DNA from: Domibacillus enclensis
GTDB lineage: Bacteria > Bacillota > Bacilli > Bacillales > Domibacillaceae
NCBI RefSeq assembly: GCF_900156125.1
Contig: NZ_FTLX01000001.1
Location: 496,001-560,000 of the forward strand
DNA length: 64,000 bases
Direction: 5' to 3'
Below are positions 34,656-44,465 of this stretch, piece by piece. The notes below the pieces were generated by a model. It was given only the letters and a program-made list of their open reading frames with translations. It ran no database searches and was not told where the DNA came from. Position 1 is the first letter of the stretch. Every line of letters starts with the position of its first letter. A program made the position numbers and the translations under genes.

Positions 34656-34689
34656 TACACCAATAGAGGGCGATGCCCCTATTGGTGTA
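34656..34689 (-). other. Stem-loop between pstS and pstC
   Basis: An 11-bp perfect outer stem (TACACCAATAG/CTATTGGTGTA) extended inward by GC pairs. It is not followed by a T run, so it is more likely an mRNA processing or stabilising hairpin, like the one reported after pstS in B. subtilis, than a full terminator. It can explain higher pstS mRNA than downstream genes. Confidence 0.8.
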
Positions 34690-34727
34690 TATTTTGTTCT
34701 TTATCCGCTTTTTCTATCCAGTGACGA

Positions 34728-35696
34728 TTATTTCAAGCCTTCGATTGTTTCAAGCTGCTCTGTGTACTTTTCTTCAGGAAGGGAAACGTAGCCTACATCT
34801 TCTGCAAGAGCTGCTGCATTTTCAAGTGTGAACTGAGCGTAAGCTGCAACAGCTTCTTCATCAGCGATTGCTGCGTTGCTTACGTATGTGAACAATGGAC
34901 GTGAAAGTGGAGCGTATTCGCCGCTTTCAATTGTCTCAGCGTTCGGCTCAACTGCCTCGCCCGCTTCGTTTACAATCGGCACAACTTTAATGTTGTCTTT
35001 GTTTTCAAGGTAGTACGCATAACCGAAGTAGCCAATTGCGTTCGCATCTCCTGTTACCCCTTGTACAAGCACGTTGTCATCTTCAGAAAGTGTCGCTGTT
35101 TTGTTAATTTGTGCGTCTTCCAGGATCACTTCATTGAAGTAGTCATATGTTCCGGAATCTGTACCAGGAGAGTAGAATTTAATTTCTTCTTCCGGCCAGC
35201 CTTCGCGTACGTCAGACCATTTCACGGCTGTTCCGTTGTCCACCCACATTTTTTTCAATTCATCTACTGTTAACTGGTCTACCCAGTCATTATCTTTATT
35301 TACAACAACCGACAAGCCATCATATGCAAGCTGAAGTTCAGTGAACTCAATACCTGCGTCTGCAAGTGCTTGTGATTCTTCATCTTTAATTGGACGTGAT
35401 GCATTGCTGAATTGTGTTTCGCCAGCGATGAATTTTTCAAAACCGCCGCCTGTTCCAGACAATCCAACGGTTACCTGTACATCGGGCTGCTCAAGCATAA
35501 ATTCTTCCGCTACTGCTTCAGCGATTGGGTAAACAGTTGATGAACCGTCAATTGCGATTTCGCCTTGAAGCTGCTCACCGCCGCCTTCAGTGCCTTCATC
35601 TGTTGTTGCTCCTGTCTCAGCATCATCGCTGCATGCGCCTAGTACAAGCGCCGATCCTAGTAGTGCTGATAACGAAAGAACTTTAACTGGTTTCAT
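34728..35696 (-). CDS. pstS: Phosphate-binding lipoprotein PstS
   Basis: 322 residues. Signal peptide with lipobox LGAC (cysteine about 22), then an acidic linker and the binding fold. IDGSSTVYPI and GLSGTGGGFEKF (phosphate contacts) and SPGTDSGTYDYFNEV are typical. It feeds phosphate to PstCA at the outer membrane face. It is preceded by a four-repeat PhoP box and followed by a stabilising stem-loop. Confidence 0.96.
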   Translation of the reverse strand: MKPVKVLSLSALLGSALVLGACSDDAETGATTDEGTEGGGEQLQGEIAIDGSSTVYPIAEAVAEEFMLEQPDVQVTVGLSGTGGGFEKFIAGETQFSNASRPIKDEESQALADAGIEFTELQLAYDGLSVVVNKDNDWVDQLTVDELKKMWVDNGTAVKWSDVREGWPEEEIKFYSPGTDSGTYDYFNEVILEDAQINKTATLSEDDNVLVQGVTGDANAIGYFGYAYYLENKDNIKVVPIVNEAGEAVEPNAETIESGEYAPLSRPLFTYVSNAAIADEEAVAAYAQFTLENAAALAEDVGYVSLPEEKYTEQLETIEGLK

Positions 35697-35762
35697 TTCT
35701 TCATTTCCCCCTGCGAGTTTGTTTTTTTGTTATTTGCTACACTGAATACAATAAAGGAAGAG

Positions 35763-35801
35763 TATTAAAAAGGTTTTAACAAAATGTTAAGGTTTTGTAA
35801 A
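35763..35801 (-). promoter_or_regulatory. PhoP box upstream of pstS
   Basis: On the minus strand, four hexamers TTTACA, TTAACA, TTAAAA and TTAATA at 35801, 35790, 35779 and 35768 lie exactly 11 bp apart. This is the arrangement of Bacillus PhoP dimers (TT-A/T/C-ACA with 5-bp spacers). Predicts induction by phosphate starvation. Confidence 0.9.
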
Positions 35802-35936
35802 TGGAGCATAATGAAACAAAAGACCTCTTGATTTTTCCGAACGGAAGCGATTGCAATCATTGATTTAAAAGCTTTTCTTATTTTTTCACAAAACCGAAAA
35901 AATTATTTGTTTTTTTGTAGAAAAACGGTTTTCCCA

Positions 35937-35967
35937 TACAAAAAACCGCTCTGCCATGCAGAGCGGT
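35937..35967 (-). terminator. Terminator of the penicillin-binding protein gene
   Basis: ACCGCTCTGC/GCAGAGCGGT stem with a 3-nt loop, followed by TTTTTTG on the minus strand, 9 nt after the stop. Confidence 0.9.
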
Positions 35968-35975
35968 CGGTTCAT

Positions 35976-38126
35976 TTATTCAGTTTCAGCTGCTTCTGTT
36001 TCTTTTTTTGTTAACACTTCCTGATCAATAACAGCTTCCGATGGTTTTCGGCTTGCTTTTTGTTCTTTCAGTTCAAAGTACTTGTCCATCGCCCGTCGCC
36101 CAATATAATGGTTGATCGGAATAGAGCTGGAGCTGTCTTCGTATGCCCATGGAACAACAACCGCCATCGCGACCTCCGGATTGTCGTACGGTGCATAGCC
36201 GACAAGTGTTACGTTCCAGGTCATTTCATTTTTATTTTTCTCTTTTAACGGCCCGTCATACACACCTTCCGCTGTCCCTGTTTTTGCGGCCATCTTGTAA
36301 GGCGCATCCCCAAAGTAGCTGGACGCGGTTCCTTCTGATGCCTGCGCGACAAGACGGAACCCTTCCTGTACCTGTTCAATCCAGCCTGGCTCAAGATCGA
36401 GTGTGTTTAAAACAGTCGGCTGAATTTCTTCCGCAATCGGACCGATCTTGTTTGTTTCCGAAACCGGCTCGCGGATTTCCTTTACGATGTGCGGCTGCAT
36501 CCGGTAGCCACCGTTTGCGATGGTTGAAACGTATTGAGCCAGCTGAAGCGGCGTATACGTATCAAACTGGCCTATCGAGAAATCCAGAATTTTACCAGGC
36601 TGATCCACAAATCCTTTATAACCTGTTGATTCGTTTGGCAAATCAATGCCCGTTTTTACCCCTAATCCAAATTGGCCAAAATACTTGCGCATTGTTGGAA
36701 ATGCATCGTCACTAATTTTCAGCGTGCCATTCGGTACATAACGAGCTCCGCCAATTTCCATCGCCGTTTTAAACATATACACGTTGGATGAACGCATAAG
36801 GGCATAAGTGTCGCTGATTCCGAAAGCACCGCCACGATTGAACCACGAGCTTTTCGTTGGTGTACTAGCCAATTTTAACGGTTCATCTACAATGTACTCA
36901 CCCGGTGTATTAACTCCCGTCATATAGCCGGTTAAAACCGTCGCCCCTTTAACAGAGGACCCCATCGCATAAGACGTCGTCATATTGCCCAGGGCAAAAT
37001 CAAACACTTCGGCTTTGCCGTCAACGACTTCATACTTCTTGCCCGCCATCGCCAGCACTTCGCCGGTGTTCGGGTCCATCATTGTGACAAAGGCCCGGTC
37101 TAAAAATGGATGGTAGCCTGATTTCGCTTTTCTTAATTCTTCTTCTATAATTTGCTCCAGCGCGGTTTGAAGATCCATATCAATGGTTAAGACAAGGTCT
37201 TTCCCCCGGCGGCCTTCGGTAATGATTTCAGAATCAAGCACATTGCCCGATTTGTCGGTAATGTTTTTCATCTTTGTTTTTTGGCCGCGGAGCACGTCCT
37301 CGTACTGATATTCCAGGTAGCTTTTGCCGACACGGTCATTCCGGCTGTAGCCCCGCGCCAAATAATAATCAGCCATTTCTTTCGGCAAGCCTTCTTTTGA
37401 GGAGGAAATATTCCCAAGAACCGTTTTTAACGTATTATCATACGAATATGTGCGCTCCCAGTCTGTTGTCGTATTGACACCAGGCAGAGAAGACAAATTT
37501 TCACTGACAACGGCATATTCTACATCGGTTACGTTTTGATTTTTTACAATTTGAGGCGTCTGCGCGTAGCCGGATGTAAATTCACGGTAGATCGCCAGCA
37601 CTTCAAGCTGGGCTGCCGACAGTTCCTTTAAATCCTCTTCTGTGATCCGTTCCAGCTGCATATCGTAAATTTCATCTTCAGTCAGCTCATCGTTTTCATA
37701 CGATGCCCATTCGGCGTCTGAAATTTTGGCTTTTGCTTTTTCCTCATTTTGGCCGATCCAGAAATCCTTCATGTCCCGTTCTGTTACTTGATCGGTTTCT
37801 TTTTCAATCAGCTTGGCCAGCTTCTCAGCGGTTTGCATCATTTCTTCTGTGTCCGGACTGGAGGATCGGGTGTACGTAATCGCATTTTGCGGCATATTGT
37901 CCACGACAACCTCGCCATCACGGTCGTATATTTTCCCCCGCGGCACGCTCGTGTTCACTGTAACGTCCTCGGTCCGCTCAATTTTGCGCTGATAGTCCTC
38001 TCCCTGGACAATTTGGACGATGCCCAGTCGGAAAATCAATGCTGAAAACAGAAGAAACACAACAAAAAACAGCATATTCATCCGAAACGGCACGTGTGTT
38101 CTTTTCTTTTTATTCGTTTTTTTCAA
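35976..38126 (-). CDS. pbpA: Class B penicillin-binding protein (PbpA-like)
   Basis: 716 residues: a short cytosolic basic tail, one membrane segment (about 16-36), a pedestal domain, and a transpeptidase domain. Catalytic motifs in order are SxxK (GSSVKGAT), SSN, and KTGT (AAKTGTAEG). It cross-links peptidoglycan, probably for elongation. The position between sodA and pstS matches B. subtilis pbpA/yqgF. Confidence 0.92.
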   Translation of the reverse strand: MKKTNKKKRTHVPFRMNMLFFVVFLLFSALIFRLGIVQIVQGEDYQRKIERTEDVTVNTSVPRGKIYDRDGEVVVDNMPQNAITYTRSSSPDTEEMMQTAEKLAKLIEKETDQVTERDMKDFWIGQNEEKAKAKISDAEWASYENDELTEDEIYDMQLERITEEDLKELSAAQLEVLAIYREFTSGYAQTPQIVKNQNVTDVEYAVVSENLSSLPGVNTTTDWERTYSYDNTLKTVLGNISSSKEGLPKEMADYYLARGYSRNDRVGKSYLEYQYEDVLRGQKTKMKNITDKSGNVLDSEIITEGRRGKDLVLTIDMDLQTALEQIIEEELRKAKSGYHPFLDRAFVTMMDPNTGEVLAMAGKKYEVVDGKAEVFDFALGNMTTSYAMGSSVKGATVLTGYMTGVNTPGEYIVDEPLKLASTPTKSSWFNRGGAFGISDTYALMRSSNVYMFKTAMEIGGARYVPNGTLKISDDAFPTMRKYFGQFGLGVKTGIDLPNESTGYKGFVDQPGKILDFSIGQFDTYTPLQLAQYVSTIANGGYRMQPHIVKEIREPVSETNKIGPIAEEIQPTVLNTLDLEPGWIEQVQEGFRLVAQASEGTASSYFGDAPYKMAAKTGTAEGVYDGPLKEKNKNEMTWNVTLVGYAPYDNPEVAMAVVVPWAYEDSSSSIPINHYIGRRAMDKYFELKEQKASRKPSEAVIDQEVLTKKETEAAETE

Positions 38127-38195
38127 CCGCCTAACCCTTTCTACGATTCATTTACTCTACTACTCATTGTATCGAAAAAAAATATTTTTTTCCAC

Positions 38196-38225
38196 CAAAA
38201 AACCGGCCCGATAAACGGACCGGCT
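38196..38225 (-). terminator. Terminator of sodA
   Basis: CCGGTCCG/CGGGCCGG stem (one mismatch) with a TTTAT loop followed by TTTTTTGG on the minus strand. Confidence 0.8.
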
Positions 38226-38244
38226 TGTCAAACAGCGCTTTTAA

Positions 38245-38853
38245 TTAAAGAGCTGCTTCGTAGCGTTTTGATACTTCGTCCCAGTTTACTACATTCCAGA
38301 ACGCAGAGATGTAGTCCGGACGACGGTTTTGGTAGTTTAAGTAGTAAGCGTGCTCCCAAACATCAAGACCAAGAATCGGCGTTTTGCCTTCCATAATCGG
38401 AGAATCCTGGTTTGGTGTGCTTGAAAGCTCTAACTCGCCGTTTGCAACTGAAAGCCATGCCCAGCCAGAACCGAAACGAGTAGCGCCTGCTTTTGCAAAT
38501 TCTTCTTTGAATGCATCAAAGCTGCCGAATTTCGCGTCAATTGCTTCAGCCAATTTACCTGATGGCGCGCCGCCGCCGTTTGGCGAAAGAAGCTGCCAGA
38601 AAAGGGAATGGTTTGCGTGTCCGCCGCCATTGTTGCGTACTGCTGTGCGAGCAGATTCAGGAACTGCGTCAAGGTTTGCAATTACTTCCTCTACAGATTT
38701 AGAAAGAAGCTCTTCGTTGCCTTCAAGTGCAGCGTTTAAGTTTGTTACATACGTGTTGTGATGTTTAGTGTGATGGATGTTCATCGTTTCTTTGTCGATG
38801 TGGGGCTCAAGTGCGTCATACGCGTAAGGTAGTTGTGGTAGTTCAAATGCCAT
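38245..38853 (-). CDS. sodA: Superoxide dismutase, Mn type
   Basis: 202 residues. Metal ligands are His in MNIHHTKHH, His in [10 protein letters not shown], and Asp/His in [15 protein letters not shown] and PNQDSP fit the Mn rather than Fe type. It detoxifies superoxide in the cytoplasm. Flanked by its own terminator and about 120 bp of promoter region. Confidence 0.96.
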   Translation of the reverse strand: MAFELPQLPYAYDALEPHIDKETMNIHHTKHHNTYVTNLNAALEGNEELLSKSVEEVIANLDAVPESARTAVRNNGGGHANHSLFWQLLSPNGGGAPSGKLAEAIDAKFGSFDAFKEEFAKAGATRFGSGWAWLSVANGELELSSTPNQDSPIMEGKTPILGLDVWEHAYYLNYQNRRPDYISAFWNVVNWDEVSKRYEAAL

Positions 38854-38942
38854 TGTAAAATTCCTCCCAAAAGTAAAGTGATTGACTTAACATATACAAG
38901 ATTAACAAAATTGTGAACACGGCGCAATGATTATGCCCATAC

Positions 38943-38974
38943 AAAAAAAGCAGCCAGAGCGGCTGCTTTTTTTT
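38943..38974. terminator. Terminator of the Na/Pi cotransporter gene
   Basis: AAAAGCAGCC/GGCTGCTTTT stem with a 5-nt loop and T8; usable on both strands, at the stop of the gene ending at 38973. Confidence 0.9.
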
Positions 38975-40607
38975 AAAGGTCCCGGATGCCAAGAACAGCT
39001 TCCGCTATATTGACGGCATGGTCGCCCATACGCTCCAGGTTTGAAATAATGTCAACAAACACAATTCCTGCCTGGCCTGTACATTTTCCTTCATTTAAAC
39101 GCAAAATATGCTGCTTGCGTAGCTTTCGTTCCATTTTATCAATCAGGTCTTCCTGTTCTGCCACTTCCCGTGCCAGATCCATATCGTTTGAATCAAGTGA
39201 GCGGATCGCTTTTGAAACCGTTTCGATCGTTAGTTTAAACATTTCATCAAGATCTGCTGTTGCTTGATCTGAAATGAGGACTTTGTTTGCCTGCTGATAT
39301 TCAACTAATTCGCACACATTCTCCGCGTGGTCGCCGATGCGTTCGATATCCCGAACAGCATCAAGCAAAGTGGAATGACGCTCTGACTCAGCTGCGCTAA
39401 GCTGCTTTGATCCCACCTGCACCAAATAATCGGTAATTTTTTGATCGAGATTATCGATCGCTTCTTCAATTTGTTCTGCTTGTGCGGCATGTTTTTGATG
39501 CTTTGTTTTCAAATATTCATGTGTTTCTTCCATTCCTTTGATCGCATAGTTCCCCATACGCACCACTTCTTCTTTTGCCTGGCTCAAAGCAATGGACGAC
39601 GATTGTTCAATAAAAATTGGATCCAGATGCTTCGGCTTGTATTCAATAAACGCATCATCGCCTGGAATAAGCTTCGTCACTATCATAGCAAGAACCGCTA
39701 CGAACGGCAGCTGAATCAATGTATTAGTTACATTGAATGTCCCATGAGCGAAGGCAATTGTCATTTCCGGGTTCAGCCCCATCGACTGCTGCAAATAGCT
39801 GACGAACGCTGTATAAACCGGCAAGATAATTAAGAAAATGATCGTTCCAATGATGTTGAACAATACGTGTGTCGCTGCAGCGCGTCTTGCGGCAACCGAA
39901 GCACCGATCGAGGCAAGTACCGCTGTGATCGTAGTACCGATATTGTCCCCGAACAGGACAGGCAGCGCGGCATCAAGCTCCAGCAGCCCTTCGGCAAACA
40001 ACCCCTGCAAAATCCCGATCGTCGCACTTGAGCTTTGCACAATGACCGTGAAGATCGTTCCGACAACAACGCCTAAAATAGGACTTGCTGCCATGCTTAC
40101 AGTCAAGTCATGAAAAGCTTCTAAACTGCGAAGCGGCTTCATGCCGCCGCTCATCAGCTCAAGGCCGTAGAACAATGCACCGAATCCAAAAATAATCCGG
40201 CCAAAATTGCTTGTTTTTTTGCTTTTGAAAAAGAAAATCAGCATCGAACCCAGGGCAATAATAGGCAGAGAGTACTCCCCGATGTCGATTCCGATAATAA
40301 ACGCGGTAACCGTCGTTCCAATGTTGGCTCCCATAATAACGCCGATCGCCTGACGAAGAGTCATAAAGCCGGCGCTCACGAGTCCAACGGTAATAACGGT
40401 TGTTCCCGAGCTGCTTTGAATCAATACTGTCACCAATATACCGGCGAGCACACCCATTAGCGGGTTAGTTGTAAACCGGTCAAGAATTTCCCGAAGGCGG
40501 TCGCCAGCCGAAGCCTGCAGCCCATCCCCCATTTGTTTAATGCCATACAAAAATATACCAAGGCCGCCCAAAAATTGAAACAGCATTTCTTGGATATTAA
40601 TCTCCAT
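38973..40607 (-). CDS. Na/Pi cotransporter family protein with PhoU-like domain
   Basis: 544 residues: eight or so membrane segments with two QSSSGTT/QSSSATI repeats (about 60 and 190), the hallmark of the Na/Pi (YjbB/NptA) family. A C-terminal PhoU-like helical domain (about 340-544) carries E/D-x-x-R motifs. It moves phosphate, probably low affinity or export. ATG 40607 follows GGAGC; the open frame to 40625 has no site. Near pst but not in the same operon. Confidence 0.9.
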   Translation of the reverse strand: MEINIQEMLFQFLGGLGIFLYGIKQMGDGLQASAGDRLREILDRFTTNPLMGVLAGILVTVLIQSSSGTTVITVGLVSAGFMTLRQAIGVIMGANIGTTVTAFIIGIDIGEYSLPIIALGSMLIFFFKSKKTSNFGRIIFGFGALFYGLELMSGGMKPLRSLEAFHDLTVSMAASPILGVVVGTIFTVIVQSSSATIGILQGLFAEGLLELDAALPVLFGDNIGTTITAVLASIGASVAARRAAATHVLFNIIGTIIFLIILPVYTAFVSYLQQSMGLNPEMTIAFAHGTFNVTNTLIQLPFVAVLAMIVTKLIPGDDAFIEYKPKHLDPIFIEQSSSIALSQAKEEVVRMGNYAIKGMEETHEYLKTKHQKHAAQAEQIEEAIDNLDQKITDYLVQVGSKQLSAAESERHSTLLDAVRDIERIGDHAENVCELVEYQQANKVLISDQATADLDEMFKLTIETVSKAIRSLDSNDMDLAREVAEQEDLIDKMERKLRKQHILRLNEGKCTGQAGIVFVDIISNLERMGDHAVNIAEAVLGIRDL

Positions 40608-40836
40608 TTTTTCAGCTCCAGTCAAAAGTTTTCGACAAAATCCTCCCCAATTATGAAGAAAACGTATAGTGAAAGTAAAGACCCTTTAAGAAAACTTTAC
40701 ATTTAATTAATAAACACTTATTTTATTACAAAAAGATTACAAATAATAATCATTTTAAAATAAAACATTATAGAATGAATGCACCTTCTCCTATATAATG
40801 AATGTGATTTCGTTTTCAGAAAGGACGCTTGCCTGT

Positions 40837-41370
40837 ATGTCATTGTTTAATCAATTTATTAAAAGCTCATCCTCACCAAAGCACATTGCCCTGTTCCGGT
40901 TTCAAGGAATCGGAAAAACCATCAGCTACTTATTTTTCCTTTCGTTCATTATGAGCATTCCGGCTTTTTGGGCAGCGGCTGCTTACGTCATAGCAGGAAC
41001 GGACGCCACAAGAAAGGCTATCGAAGAATTGATGCCGCTTCTATCGATTGCACAGGGACAATCTCAGAACGAAGTCATCCTGGTTGCCGCGGGGCTTTTT
41101 TTCTATTATGTCCTGATCTCGTTTACGTTATTTTTTAAAGCAACAGTCTTCGGCGGCCTTGCGCTAATAGCCGTTTCACTTTTAAAAAAACGAGCTGAAT
41201 ACCGCCATTTATTCCGGATGGCTGCGTATTCCCTTACGCTTCCCGCCCTTTTAACGACGCTCATTCAGTTAACCGGGTTGACGTTTTCCTTTGCTTACTT
41301 AATAGACTGGCTGCTCATCGCGTTTATCCTGATTTTATCCATCCGCTTTTTGCCGGGTGCGCCGAAGTAA
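40837..41370 (+). CDS. DUF1189 family membrane protein
   Basis: 177 residues with four or five membrane segments (about 30-55, 90-112, 115-135, 150-172). FNQFIKSSSSPK at the N terminus is typical of DUF1189 proteins. AAAGGA is 8-11 nt before ATG 40837; the frame is open to 40798. Function unknown. Stands alone upstream of ispG. Confidence 0.75.
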   Translation: MSLFNQFIKSSSSPKHIALFRFQGIGKTISYLFFLSFIMSIPAFWAAAAYVIAGTDATRKAIEELMPLLSIAQGQSQNEVILVAAGLFFYYVLISFTLFFKATVFGGLALIAVSLLKKRAEYRHLFRMAAYSLTLPALLTTLIQLTGLTFSFAYLIDWLLIAFILILSIRFLPGAPK

Positions 41371-41457
41371 ACGCAATTGTTGTCTGAACAGGCGACCCTC
41401 TGATAGAATGGGAAAGGAAACGATTATTTCGATTACAATTAAAGGAGCGAATCACCA

Positions 41458-42561
41458 TTGAGTGAAATCACCCACCGCACAAAAACCCGTCCTGTTAAAG
41501 TCGGCAACTTAACAATCGGCGGAAACGACCAGATTGTTATTCAAAGCATGACAACGACAAAAACACACGATATAGAAGCAACTGTTGCGGAAATTAATCG
41601 CCTTGAAGAAGCAGGCTGCCAGGTTGTCCGTGTCGCTGTACCGGATGAGCGTGCTGCGGATGCCCTTGCTTCAATTAAAAGCCAGATTAATCTGCCGCTT
41701 GTCGCTGATATTCATTTTGATTATAAATTAGCGCTGAAAGCCATTGAAGCAGGGGTTGATAAAATCCGAATCAATCCCGGCAACATTGGACGCCGTGAAA
41801 AAGTAGAAGCGGTCGTAAATGCGGCGAAAGCAAAAGGCGTACCGATCCGGATTGGCGTCAATGCCGGAAGCCTTGAACGCAAAATTTTAGAAAAATATGG
41901 CTACCCTACCGCTGACGGCATGGTAGAGAGCGCACTTCATCACATTAAAATTTTAGAAGATCTTGATTTCCATGACATTATCGTCTCGATGAAAGCATCT
42001 GATGTGAACCTGGCGATCGAAGCGTATGAAAAAGCAGCCAAAGCATTTGATTATCCGCTTCACCTTGGCATTACAGAGTCTGGCACTCTTTTCGCCGGAA
42101 CTGTGAAAAGTGCGGCAGGTCTTGGGGCGATTTTAAGCAAAGGCATTGGCAACACGCTGCGGATCTCATTAAGCGCCGATCCGGTTGAGGAAGTAAAAGT
42201 AGCACGTGAGCTGCTGAAATCATTCGGTCTTGCTGCCAATGCGGCAACACTTATTTCCTGCCCGACTTGCGGCCGAATTGAAATTGACTTGATTGCCATT
42301 GCCAATGAAGTGGAAGAATACATTTCGACCATTAAAGCGCCGATCAAGGTAGCCGTGCTCGGCTGTGCTGTAAATGGCCCTGGTGAAGCACGGGAAGCAG
42401 ATATCGGCATTGCCGGCGCACGGGGAGAAGGCCTTCTTTTCCGTCACGGCAAAACGGTTCGGAAAGTACCGGAGGAAACAATGGTGGAAGAATTGAAAAA
42501 AGAAATTGACCTGATCGCAGAAGAGCATTACCGCAAACAGGCACTTGCGGCCCAGCAGTGA
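41458..42561 (+). CDS. ispG: 4-hydroxy-3-methylbut-2-enyl diphosphate synthase IspG
   Basis: 367 residues. TIM-barrel part with [12 protein letters not shown] and [14 protein letters not shown]-terminal iron-sulfur part with [11 protein letters not shown] and [16 protein letters not shown], giving three Cys ligands. It makes HMBDP in the MEP isoprenoid pathway, and the next enzyme, IspH, is also in this window. TTG 41458 follows AAAGGAGCG. Confidence 0.97.
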   Translation: MSEITHRTKTRPVKVGNLTIGGNDQIVIQSMTTTKTHDIEATVAEINRLEEAGCQVVRVAVPDERAADALASIKSQINLPLVADIHFDYKLALKAIEAGVDKIRINPGNIGRREKVEAVVNAAKAKGVPIRIGVNAGSLERKILEKYGYPTADGMVESALHHIKILEDLDFHDIIVSMKASDVNLAIEAYEKAAKAFDYPLHLGITESGTLFAGTVKSAAGLGAILSKGIGNTLRISLSADPVEEVKVARELLKSFGLAANAATLISCPTCGRIEIDLIAIANEVEEYISTIKAPIKVAVLGCAVNGPGEAREADIGIAGARGEGLLFRHGKTVRKVPEETMVEELKKEIDLIAEEHYRKQALAAQQ

Positions 42562-42566
42562 GCTCA

Positions 42567-43163
42567 ATGAAAGAAAAACGCTTTGGCATTGATATTGATG
42601 GAACAGTGACGTGCCCATCCAGTCTTATTCCATTTATTAATGAATCATTCGCGCTGAATATTACGCTTGAAGACATTAAGCAATATGATCTCGCAAAGGC
42701 GCTAAATATTGCACCCGATGCGATGCGGGAGTGGTTTGATCAAACGGAGCCGGCGATTTATGCCGCTTCTCCGCTGGCCGTGGGGGCTGATCAAATATTA
42801 GCGAAATGGCAGCAGCAGTTTCATTTGCTTTTTATTAGCGCACGGCGCCAGCACCTGCTTGATATTACAAAACAATGGTTCCACGATCAGCAGATTACGT
42901 ATGATCACATAGAACTGATTGGATCGCATGACAAGCTTGACGCAGCAAAAAAGCAGCAGGTTGACCTTTTTTTAGAGGACAAGCATGACAATGCCGTGAT
43001 GCTTGCTGAGGAATTATCGATCCCTGTTTTATTATTCAATACCCCGTACAATCAGGACGCTGCTCCTGAGAATGTCATACGGGTTCAAAATTGGCATGAA
43101 GCGGATTTGTGGGTAAACCAGTGGTTAAAGACTGGCGATATAGCACCGCTCCTCCGTTCATAA
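42567..43163 (+). CDS. yqfW: HAD-family putative nucleotidase (YqfW)
   Basis: 198 residues. HAD motif I is FGIDIDGTVTCPS, motif II FISAR, motif IV FLEDKHDNA. It resembles 5'(3')-deoxyribonucleotidase-like NT5C proteins. ATG 42567 is used; a GTG at 42558 overlaps the ispG stop. It is 5 nt after ispG, so cotranscribed, as in B. subtilis. Substrate unproven. Confidence 0.85.
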   Translation: MKEKRFGIDIDGTVTCPSSLIPFINESFALNITLEDIKQYDLAKALNIAPDAMREWFDQTEPAIYAASPLAVGADQILAKWQQQFHLLFISARRQHLLDITKQWFHDQQITYDHIELIGSHDKLDAAKKQQVDLFLEDKHDNAVMLAEELSIPVLLFNTPYNQDAAPENVIRVQNWHEADLWVNQWLKTGDIAPLLRS

Positions 43164-43197
43164 AAAAGCGTGACGATTTTTTCGTCACGCTTTTTTC
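43162..43197. terminator. Bidirectional terminator between yqfW and zur
   Basis: GCGTGACGA/TCGTCACGC stem, 5-nt loop, with A6 before and T6 after; convergent genes. Confidence 0.92.
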
Positions 43198-43601
43198 ATG
43201 CATTCTTCACATTTCCCGTACACTTCGAACTTATGCCCTGTCACTTCGCAGCCGGCCAGTTCTTCTAATTCATTCATCGGGCACATATGAATTTCTTTTG
43301 TTTTGCCGCATTGCAGGCAGATAAAATGATGGTGATGGTGATTATGCGAACAAGCAAAGCGGAAATGGCGCTCGCCTGACAACTCGGTTTCTTCCAGTAT
43401 ATCCATTTCTGCAAAAAGGGCCAGGTTCCGGTAAATCGTATCAAAGCTGAGCCCCGGGTAATCTTCTTTCATTTCCTCCAGTACATCTTTAGCCGTTAAA
43501 TACTTGTCCTGGCGTGCAAAAAGCGCCAGCATTTCCTCTCGTTTGCCCGTTTGTTTATATCCTTTAGCCTTCATGAGTTCAATGGCTTTCGTTAAATTCA
43601 T
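43185..43601 (-). CDS. zur: Zinc uptake regulator Zur
   Basis: 138 residues of the Fur family. N-terminal winged helix (about 1-80), then the His run [13 protein letters not shown] and a second CEEC at the end; the two CxxC pairs hold structural zinc. Zur represses zinc uptake genes when zinc is bound. It lies 20 nt downstream of znuB and is probably cotranscribed with it. Confidence 0.93.
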   Translation of the reverse strand: MNLTKAIELMKAKGYKQTGKREEMLALFARQDKYLTAKDVLEEMKEDYPGLSFDTIYRNLALFAEMDILEETELSGERHFRFACSHNHHHHHFICLQCGKTKEIHMCPMNELEELAGCEVTGHKFEVYGKCEECMKKA

Positions 43602-43621
43602 TATATGTCCCTTTCCTCCTG

Positions 43622-44452
43622 CTAGTTTTTAATCCGTTTCCACAGAAGCACCGCCAGCAAAATGACAATTGACGTCACAACGATGGTTCCGCCTGGCGCC
43701 AAATTCAAATAAAAGGCGCTGACCAGGCCGCAAAGCACAGCGATTTCGCCGAACAGCACAGACAATCCAATCGTTTGCTTGAAGCCTTTCGCCATTCGCA
43801 TAGCGGCTGCCACCGGCAATGTCATTAAAGCGGAAACGAGCAATACACCGACAATGCGCATCGATACCGCAATCACGAGCGCCGTTAAAATAATAAAAAT
43901 GAAGTGTATCAGTTTTGCCGGGATGCCGGATGCTTTGGCATATTCTTCATCGAATGATAAAATGAACAGCTCTTTATACAGCAAAAAAACGGTCAGCAGC
44001 ACCAGCGCACTAATGCCGAGGACCGCATACAAATCATCCCGGCTTACCGCACTGACACTTCCGAATAAATAACTGAATAAATCCGTATTAAATCCATCCG
44101 CAAGGGAAATAAAAATAACTCCGATGCCGATGCCGCCGGACATCATAATCGGAATAGCCAGCTCCTGATAGTGGGTGTACACGCCTCTGAGCCGCTCAAT
44201 GAGCAAGGAGCCGCCCACAGAAAAGGCCATTCCGAAATACAGCGGGTTCACCGCTGCAAAGACAGGATACGTCTGGCCGAGCAAAAGCCCTGCTGCAATG
44301 CCTGAGAGTGTGACATGGCTCAAAGCATCCGCAATAAGAGACAGGCGGCGTACGACGATAAAAGCACCGAGGAGCGGTGCGATCATGCCGATAATGGCTC
44401 CCGAAAGAAAGGCATTTTGTAAAAATTCATACGCAAAAATAGCTTCTATCAT
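43622..44452 (-). CDS. znuB: Zinc ABC transporter permease ZnuB
   Basis: 276 residues with seven or eight membrane segments of the ABC-3 family (AfuB/ZnuB). Start is ATG 44452 with GAAGGGAAG upstream; the open frame extends to 44542 into znuC. It works with ZnuC. No binding protein (ZnuA/AdcA) lies in this window. Confidence 0.92.
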   Translation of the reverse strand: MIEAIFAYEFLQNAFLSGAIIGMIAPLLGAFIVVRRLSLIADALSHVTLSGIAAGLLLGQTYPVFAAVNPLYFGMAFSVGGSLLIERLRGVYTHYQELAIPIMMSGGIGIGVIFISLADGFNTDLFSYLFGSVSAVSRDDLYAVLGISALVLLTVFLLYKELFILSFDEEYAKASGIPAKLIHFIFIILTALVIAVSMRIVGVLLVSALMTLPVAAAMRMAKGFKQTIGLSVLFGEIAVLCGLVSAFYLNLAPGGTIVVTSIVILLAVLLWKRIKN

Positions 44453-44465
44453 ATTGGTCTTCCCT

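Noticed and set aside
41411-41457. Zur or Fur box upstream of ispG
   Set aside because: CGATTATTTCGATTAC looks suggestive but lacks the required dyad.
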